Shown: positions 35,868 to 39,675 of the stretch, piece after piece | How the letters are laid out: each line of letters opens with the position of its first letter | How positions within the stretch are numbered: the first letter of the stretch is position 1 | Origin: Salinisphaera hydrothermalis C41B8 | GTDB lineage: Bacteria; Pseudomonadota; Gammaproteobacteria; Nevskiales; Salinisphaeraceae | Assembly: GCF_000732535.1 (NCBI RefSeq) | Contig: NZ_APNK01000033.1 | Coordinates: forward strand, 1 to 39,675 | DNA length: 39,675 bases | Reading direction: 5' to 3' | Made by a program: the position numbers and the translations under genes | The notes under the pieces: generated by a model | What the model saw: the letters and a program-made list of their open reading frames with translations, nothing else | Database searches by the model: none | What the model was told of the DNA's origin: nothing

Positions 35868-36256
35868 TGGCGCGCCCGCCAGGATTATTCGCCGGCGATG
35901 CCGGCTCACCTTTTCGGGCCCGTGCCGCTTCGCGGCCCGGTTCGGATGCGCTTGTGCGCATCCGTCGAACCTGGCTTGTTATCTGTCGCAGGTTCGAATG
36001 GGCATTGTTCGGTCTTGAAAACAACCGCTTGTATAGCGGGGTTTCTCGAATATGGCGCGCCCGGCAGGATTATTCGCCGGCGATGCCGGCTCACCCTTTC
36101 GGGCCCGTGCCGCGCGGCGGCCCGGTTCGGATGCGCTTGTGCGCATCCGTCGAACCTGGCTTGTTATCTGTCGCAGGTTCGAATGGGCATTGTTCGGTCT
36201 TGAAAACACTCGCTCGTATAGCGGGGTTTCTCGAATATGGCGCGCCCGGCAGGATT
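35868..36256 (-). repeat. Two 185-bp tandem repeats carrying the tRNA-Arg 3' end
   Basis: Reading on the minus strand, each unit starts with the last 19 nt of the tRNA (AATCCTGCCGGGCGCGCCA). Copies end at plus positions 36238-36256 (the tRNA itself), 36053-36071 (exact) and 35868-35886 (one mismatch), spaced exactly 185 bp. The two full units (36072-36256 and 35887-36071) differ at about 7 positions. Each unit can form several hairpins: TCGAACCTG/CAGGTTCGA, GGATGCGC-TTGT-GCGCATCC, GCCGC-N3-GCGGC and GCCGGC-GAT-GCCGGC. The arrangement parallels the E. coli tyrT operon, where units of about 178 bp repeat the terminal 19 bp of tRNA-Tyr and yield rtT RNA. Homology to rtT is not claimed. Confidence 0.88.
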
Positions 36257-36314
36257 CGAACCTGCGACACTCGGCTTCGAAGGCCGATGCTCTATCCAGC
36301 TGAGCTACGGGCGC
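36238..36314 (-). tRNA. tRNA-Arg (anticodon TCG)
   Basis: A 77-nt cloverleaf with encoded CCA can be folded. The acceptor stem is GCGCCCG/CGGGCGC, the D arm holds AGCTCAGCTGGATAGAGC, the anticodon stem-loop is TCGGC-CTTCGAA-GCCGA giving anticodon TCG, and the T arm is GCAGG-TTCGAAT-CCTGC. It reads CGA and, with modification, other CGN arginine codons. A promoter with TACAAT -10 lies just upstream. The 3' end is repeated downstream in tandem units. Confidence 0.96.
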
Positions 36315-36326
36315 TGAAGAACGCTC

Positions 36327-36354
36327 ATTGTAGAAGATAAGTTCGCTTGGTCCA
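36327..36354 (-). promoter_or_regulatory. tRNA-Arg promoter
   Basis: On the minus strand TGGACC (36354-36349) and TACAAT (36332-36327) are spaced by 16 bp, followed by a GC-containing discriminator (GAGCG) typical of stable-RNA promoters under stringent control. The start would be near 36320, a few bases before the tRNA. Confidence 0.6.
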
Positions 36355-36640
36355 GTCCTCTCCTGCGCCTGATCAACGCCTCGGCTATCTGCCACCGCTG
36401 TACGCAAGACCGTGGCCGGCGTCAATGCGGTCGCCGCGCGCGTTCGCGTCGTGCCGCTTCCAGCCGCCGGCAATCGTCAGCGAACGAATTATCGCTACCG
36501 GCGCAACGCCTTGCTACGCCGCGCTTGTCGGTCGATCAGTTGCCGGCAACGGAAATAGGGTCGCCGCGGATTGATTGTGGGTTGTCGGGCGTCTGCACCA
36601 TCGTGGATGATCCGAGAACATCTGGTTCGGGCGGTCCGGT
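36355..36640. other. Intergenic region, nothing recognised
   Basis: Between the tRNA promoter and the LysE-family gene I see no gene and no strong structural element. It presumably holds the promoter of the exporter gene. Confidence 0.4.
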
Positions 36641-37276
36641 ATGAGTTTGCACGGTATCCTGCTGTTGGCATTCGCGACTTTCGTATTCGTGATGACGCCG
36701 GGGCCCGGTGTATTTGCGCTGATATCCCGTTCGCTCCAGGGCGGCGCCATGGCAGGGCTCGCGTTAACGATCGGTCTGATGACGGCCGACATTCTCTATC
36801 TCAGCGCGGCGCTGGCGGGTTTGGCCTTTATCGCACGCGATTTCCATACGCTGTTTCTTGCCGTCCGGTTGATCGGCGGGGTCTATTTGATAGCGCTCGG
36901 GATTCGCGCTTGGCGCAGCCCGGCTACGCCGATGGGCGAGGTCGGGCGTGTCAGACGTTCCCCCAGCCGAGACCTGCTCGCCGGTTTTCTGACGTCGGCA
37001 TCCAACCCGAAGGTCATCCTGTTCTATCTCGGCCTGCTTCCCAACTTCGTCGATATGCAAGCCATGACGGCCGCCCGTTTTCTGGGCACGGCAGCTGTGG
37101 TCGCGTTCACTCTGGCCGCAGGCGCGTTGATTTATATCGTGCTGTGCGCCAGAGCGCGGCGCCTGTTCGCGTCGACTCGTGCCGTGCGATATCTCAACCG
37201 CACATCGGCTGTGGTCCTGGTCGTCGCCGGTGTGTTGGTGGCATCCGGCGCCGGGCAGAACTCCTCTTCAGTGTGA
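36641..37276 (+). CDS. LysE/RhtB-family amino acid exporter
   Basis: This 211-aa inner-membrane protein of the LysE superfamily has about six hydrophobic segments. The family motif MTPGPGVFALISRSLQGG follows the first helix and GFLTSASNPKVILFYLGLLP lies in the middle, both hallmarks of RhtB-type exporters. It probably exports an amino acid such as homoserine or threonine; specificity is unknown. The start at ATG 36641 has only a weak Shine-Dalgarno. It lies alone between the tRNA and the DUF2501 gene. Confidence 0.9.
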   Translation: MSLHGILLLAFATFVFVMTPGPGVFALISRSLQGGAMAGLALTIGLMTADILYLSAALAGLAFIARDFHTLFLAVRLIGGVYLIALGIRAWRSPATPMGEVGRVRRSPSRDLLAGFLTSASNPKVILFYLGLLPNFVDMQAMTAARFLGTAAVVAFTLAAGALIYIVLCARARRLFASTRAVRYLNRTSAVVLVVAGVLVASGAGQNSSSV

Positions 37277-37486
37277 TGGCCGCGCATTTCAGCGCGACGA
37301 ATCGGGCGAATATGACACCGACCGGGCCGGCGAGGCGCATTCGGATGCAAAGAGCGACGAAATGTGGTGAGCAAGGCCGTTCGCTTGGGGCTCAATCGGT
37401 CACGTACGGTTGGCGCAAGTCACCGGTGCACGATCGGATAATCCTTGGTGCATCGGTCCTACGTGCCGCGTTCAAAGGAGCAGCAT

Positions 37487-37954
37487 ATGACGCGTCGATA
37501 TCTCGGGATCGCATTGCTTGCCGTCGCGCCTATCTTGCCGGGTCTGGCCTCGGCCAACGCTTTTGATCACCTGAAACAGAGTGCTTCGAGCCTGATGAAT
37601 AGCTCGGGCATGACACAGAATCAGAACGCCGTCGGTTCGGCGACGCTGCTGCGCGAGCTCGGCAGCGGGTCGTTCAACTTGGCAAGCCCACAGAACGTGG
37701 CGGGAGTGCTTGGCTATTGCGAAAAGCACGGCTACGCACAGAGCGCCACGCAACAAGTGAAGAACAGTCTTCTGAGCAAAATCGGCGGGCGGACCTCGGC
37801 GGAAAAGAGCGCCGGCTTTCAGCAGGGCCTTTCGGGTGTGCTCGAGAGCGGGCAGGGCAATCGGTTCAATCTGACGGGCCTGGAGGATCGAATCGGCAGC
37901 CGCGTGTGTGGTGCGATTGCCCACCGGGCCCTTTCTTCGTTTCTCGGGCAATGA
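37487..37954 (+). CDS. DUF2501 (YjjA-like) secreted protein
   Basis: This 155-aa protein has a cleavable signal peptide (YLGIALLAVAPILPGLASANA) and the DUF2501 pattern known from E. coli YjjA: NVAGVLGYCEKHGYAQ, VKNSLLSKIGG, LSGVLESGQG and a C-terminal RVCGAIAHRALSSF. The two cysteines may form a disulfide in the periplasm. The function is unknown. The ATG at 37487 has AAAGGAG 6 nt upstream (37475-37480). It overlaps the following SDR gene by 4 bp (ATGA). Confidence 0.85.
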   Translation: MTRRYLGIALLAVAPILPGLASANAFDHLKQSASSLMNSSGMTQNQNAVGSATLLRELGSGSFNLASPQNVAGVLGYCEKHGYAQSATQQVKNSLLSKIGGRTSAEKSAGFQQGLSGVLESGQGNRFNLTGLEDRIGSRVCGAIAHRALSSFLGQ

Positions 37955-38721
37955 CGGCCGCCCCGCATGATATGAGCGCTCCGGTGGTACTCATTACCGG
38001 GGCCAGTCGCGGCATCGGGGCGGCGACGGCTCGCCGGGCCGCCGCCGCGGGCTATCGCGTGGCGGTCAACTATCGCCGTGACGAGGCGGCAGCGTGGGGC
38101 GTTGTCGATGCGGTACGTCGCGCCGGCGCCCAGGCTGTCGCCATTCAGGGAGATGTGTCCGACGAAGCGGATGTGCGCCGGATATTCGAAGGCGTTGACT
38201 TAGCGTTCGGACGACTGACGGCTCTGGTCAATAATGCGGGTGTTCTGGAGACGCAGGCGCGGGTCGATGGCACGGATGCCGAGAGGCTGCAGCGTATTCT
38301 GGCGACCAACGTGATCGGATCGTTTCTTTGTGCCCGCGAAGCGATCCGTCGCATGTCCACCCGCTATGGCGGGAGCGGCGGGGCCATCGTCAATGTGTCG
38401 TCGGCAGCATCGCGTCTTGGCGCGGCGGGCGAGTATGTCGACTATGCGGCATCTAAGGGCGCGATCGACACCATGACGATCGGGCTAGCTCAGGAAGTGG
38501 CCGGCGAAGGTATTCGGGTGAACGCCGTACGCCCGGCGTTTATCTACACTGAGATGCATGCCAGTGGTGGCGAGCCGGGCCGTGTGGATCGAATCAAGAC
38601 TGGCTTGCCTATGCGGCGCGGCGGTCAACCCGAGGAAGTCGCCAATGCGATCGTATGGTTGTTGTCGGACGAAGCCTCCTATGCCACAGGCACGTTCGTG
38701 GAAATGGCGGGCGGGAAATAA
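37951..38721 (+). CDS. SDR-family oxidoreductase
   Basis: This 256-aa short-chain dehydrogenase has the cofactor motif TGASRGIG near the N-terminus, NNAG in the middle, the catalytic YAASK and the C-terminal SDEASYATGTFVEMAGG. It resembles the YgfF/glucose-dehydrogenase-like or 3-oxoacyl-ACP-reductase-like SDRs; NADP preference is suggested by VNYRRDEAAA after the second strand. The substrate is unknown. The ATG at 37951 overlaps the DUF2501 stop; an alternative start is ATG 37972 (MSAPVVLITGAS). Confidence 0.87.
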   Translation: MTAAPHDMSAPVVLITGASRGIGAATARRAAAAGYRVAVNYRRDEAAAWGVVDAVRRAGAQAVAIQGDVSDEADVRRIFEGVDLAFGRLTALVNNAGVLETQARVDGTDAERLQRILATNVIGSFLCAREAIRRMSTRYGGSGGAIVNVSSAASRLGAAGEYVDYAASKGAIDTMTIGLAQEVAGEGIRVNAVRPAFIYTEMHASGGEPGRVDRIKTGLPMRRGGQPEEVANAIVWLLSDEASYATGTFVEMAGGK

Positions 38722-38760
38722 ATGAGCAGGCCCGAGCACGCGAGGACGGTGACCGATCAC

Positions 38761-39393
38761 TCAGAACGGCCAGCGCGGCATCCATGGCATGACCAATAGT
38801 GTGGCCCCCGCCATCAAGGCCGTCGCGACAGGGCGGCGGTAGTCGAAGAGTTTGAGCGCCGTACCGAAGGAACGTTTCAGCCTGGCGCCTTCGAGGTCGA
38901 TGCTGAAGCATTCATCGAGTAGCAGATGGATTAGCATGCCGAGCGCGACGGCGAGTCCATCGCTCCAGGCCAAGCGAGCGGGTTGGGCGAAACAGCGGAA
39001 GCTGATGGCGACGGTCGAGAATGTGACGGCCGCAACAGCAAGCAGCGAATGCCAACTGGCGCGATGTCTCGTAAGTGCACGGAACACGACGGCTACGACG
39101 TCGCGAATCCCTACATAAAGCGCCAATGCCAGGCATGTTGCGCCCAGAGCAGAGAGTATGGGTCGTGCCAGGGCGAGGGCGGCCAGGGCGGCCGTAATGG
39201 CTAGCACAGTAAAAATCAGACGGGTCGAGTGCGATTTATCCGCGTCGATGTCCGGCATGATGCCGCCGAGTGCGACCAGAACGACAAGCGCTGGCGTCTG
39301 GCTTAGTGACCAGACACCCGCGGAGAGGCCAGAGGCTGCAAACGCTGCGCCCACCGAGGCCGCTACGCCGATGTGTGTCGTGAAGTTCGCCAA
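38761..39393 (-). CDS. YdjM/DUF457-like membrane metal-dependent hydrolase
   Basis: This protein of about 210 aa has several membrane helices and the metal-ligand motifs of the YdjM (DUF457) family: GGIMPDIDADKSHSTRLIF near the N-terminus, THRASWHSLLAV in the middle, and HLLLDECFSIDLEG. The TTG at 39393 was chosen because the family starts M-A-N-F-x-T-H; an upstream TTG at 39414 adds seven residues. No ATG start is available nearby. E. coli YdjM is under LexA control, but I see no LexA box here. It converges on the SDR gene. Confidence 0.78.
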   Translation of the reverse strand: MANFTTHIGVAASVGAAFAASGLSAGVWSLSQTPALVVLVALGGIMPDIDADKSHSTRLIFTVLAITAALAALALARPILSALGATCLALALYVGIRDVVAVVFRALTRHRASWHSLLAVAAVTFSTVAISFRCFAQPARLAWSDGLAVALGMLIHLLLDECFSIDLEGARLKRSFGTALKLFDYRRPVATALMAGATLLVMPWMPRWPF

Positions 39394-39606
39394 GACAGAA
39401 TGGGTGGTGTACAAACGTTCAGTTTATGGAGATGAAAAACCTTTCGCAATAATCGGTTAGGGATAAGCTGCGCAGGCGGTGCAGGTGATGGCGACCGCCG
39501 GGCGGTGAATGGCATGACTACGGTTGTAGCCGGATACTCGCGCTATCCGAGTGCACGGTCGGCAGGTCGTAGACTGCGAAAGCCCAGTAATGACAAGGGC
39601 TGCGAG

Positions 39607-39660
39607 TTTTTCTTCAAAAAAACCGTTGACACGTATCGACGAAGGTCTAGAATGCGCATC
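39607..39660 (+). promoter_or_regulatory. Strong stable-RNA-type promoter at window edge
   Basis: TTGACA (39626-39631, perfect) and TAGAAT (39648-39653) are spaced by 16 bp. A T/A-rich stretch just upstream (39607-39622) resembles an UP element, and the GC-rich discriminator GCGC follows the -10. This is the usual design of rRNA or tRNA promoters. The transcribed gene lies beyond the window. Confidence 0.7.
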
Positions 39661-39675
39661 TCTCGCAAGGCAGCG

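Noticed and set aside
35868..36256. CRISPR-like array
   Set aside because: The repeat is 185 bp, contiguous and derived from a tRNA, with no spacers and no cas genes in the window.
39470..39490. LexA (SOS) box upstream of the YdjM-like gene
   Set aside because: CTG and CAG are present but 11 bases apart instead of 10, and the core lacks the A/T-rich pattern.

Overview
The window looks like part of a chromosome from a high-GC, probably halotolerant gammaproteobacterium. A Salinisphaera-like organism is a guess. The signs are GC-rich coding sequence, ANR/FNR-type promoter boxes, a stand-alone ectoine hydroxylase gene (ectD), MdtABC and AcrAB-type efflux operons with NodT-family outer-membrane channels, and an RlpA lipoprotein. 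No rRNA lies inside the window to fix the taxonomy.

Layout. Bases 1-62 are the end of an IS21-type insertion sequence that cuts into a phosphate acetyltransferase gene, leaving only its 3' part (63-766). From there to about 12.8 kb runs a two-carbon/fermentative block: acetaldehyde dehydrogenase (exaC type), acetoin/butanediol reductase, a DUF779 protein, three-gene proton-translocating transhydrogenase (pntAA-pntAB-pntB), an OsmC-family protein, acetate kinase, an APH-like/P-loop kinase fusion and two zinc alcohol dehydrogenases. Four sites matching TTGAY-N4-RTCAA lie in front of exaC, pntAA, the divergent osmC/ackA pair and adhP. Several have a plausible -10 at class-II FNR spacing, so this block reads as one oxygen-controlled regulon whose Pta step is broken by the IS.

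From 13 to 17.1 kb are an isoprenylcysteine-methyltransferase-like membrane protein, an MFS transporter, branched-chain aminotransferase (ilvE) and a small heat-shock protein with a sigma-32-like promoter. Bases 17.18-18.65 kb surround an rlpA-like gene with three structured non-coding elements: a 265-bp inverted-repeat element, a nested palindrome, and a 274-bp element with 27-bp ends and two internal hairpin arms. Next is ectD with a strong terminator.

From 19.96 to 35.1 kb the minus strand carries two tripartite RND efflux operons in tandem: acrA-like, acrB-like and outer-membrane channel; then outer-membrane channel, mdtA, mdtB and mdtC. No regulator gene lies beside them.

The most unusual locus is tRNA-Arg(TCG) on the minus strand (36238-36314). 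Downstream of it are two 185-bp tandem repeats. Each begins with an exact copy of the last 19 nt of the tRNA, and a third 19-nt partial copy closes the array. Each unit also holds a 16-nt perfect reverse complement of the tRNA T-arm. This resembles the E. coli tyrT/rtT RNA arrangement but on a different tRNA.

The right end holds a LysE-family exporter, a DUF2501 (YjjA-like) secreted protein overlapping an SDR oxidoreductase, a YdjM-like membrane protein, and a strong promoter with an A/T-rich upstream element and GC-rich discriminator at the edge. That promoter probably drives a stable-RNA operon beyond the window.
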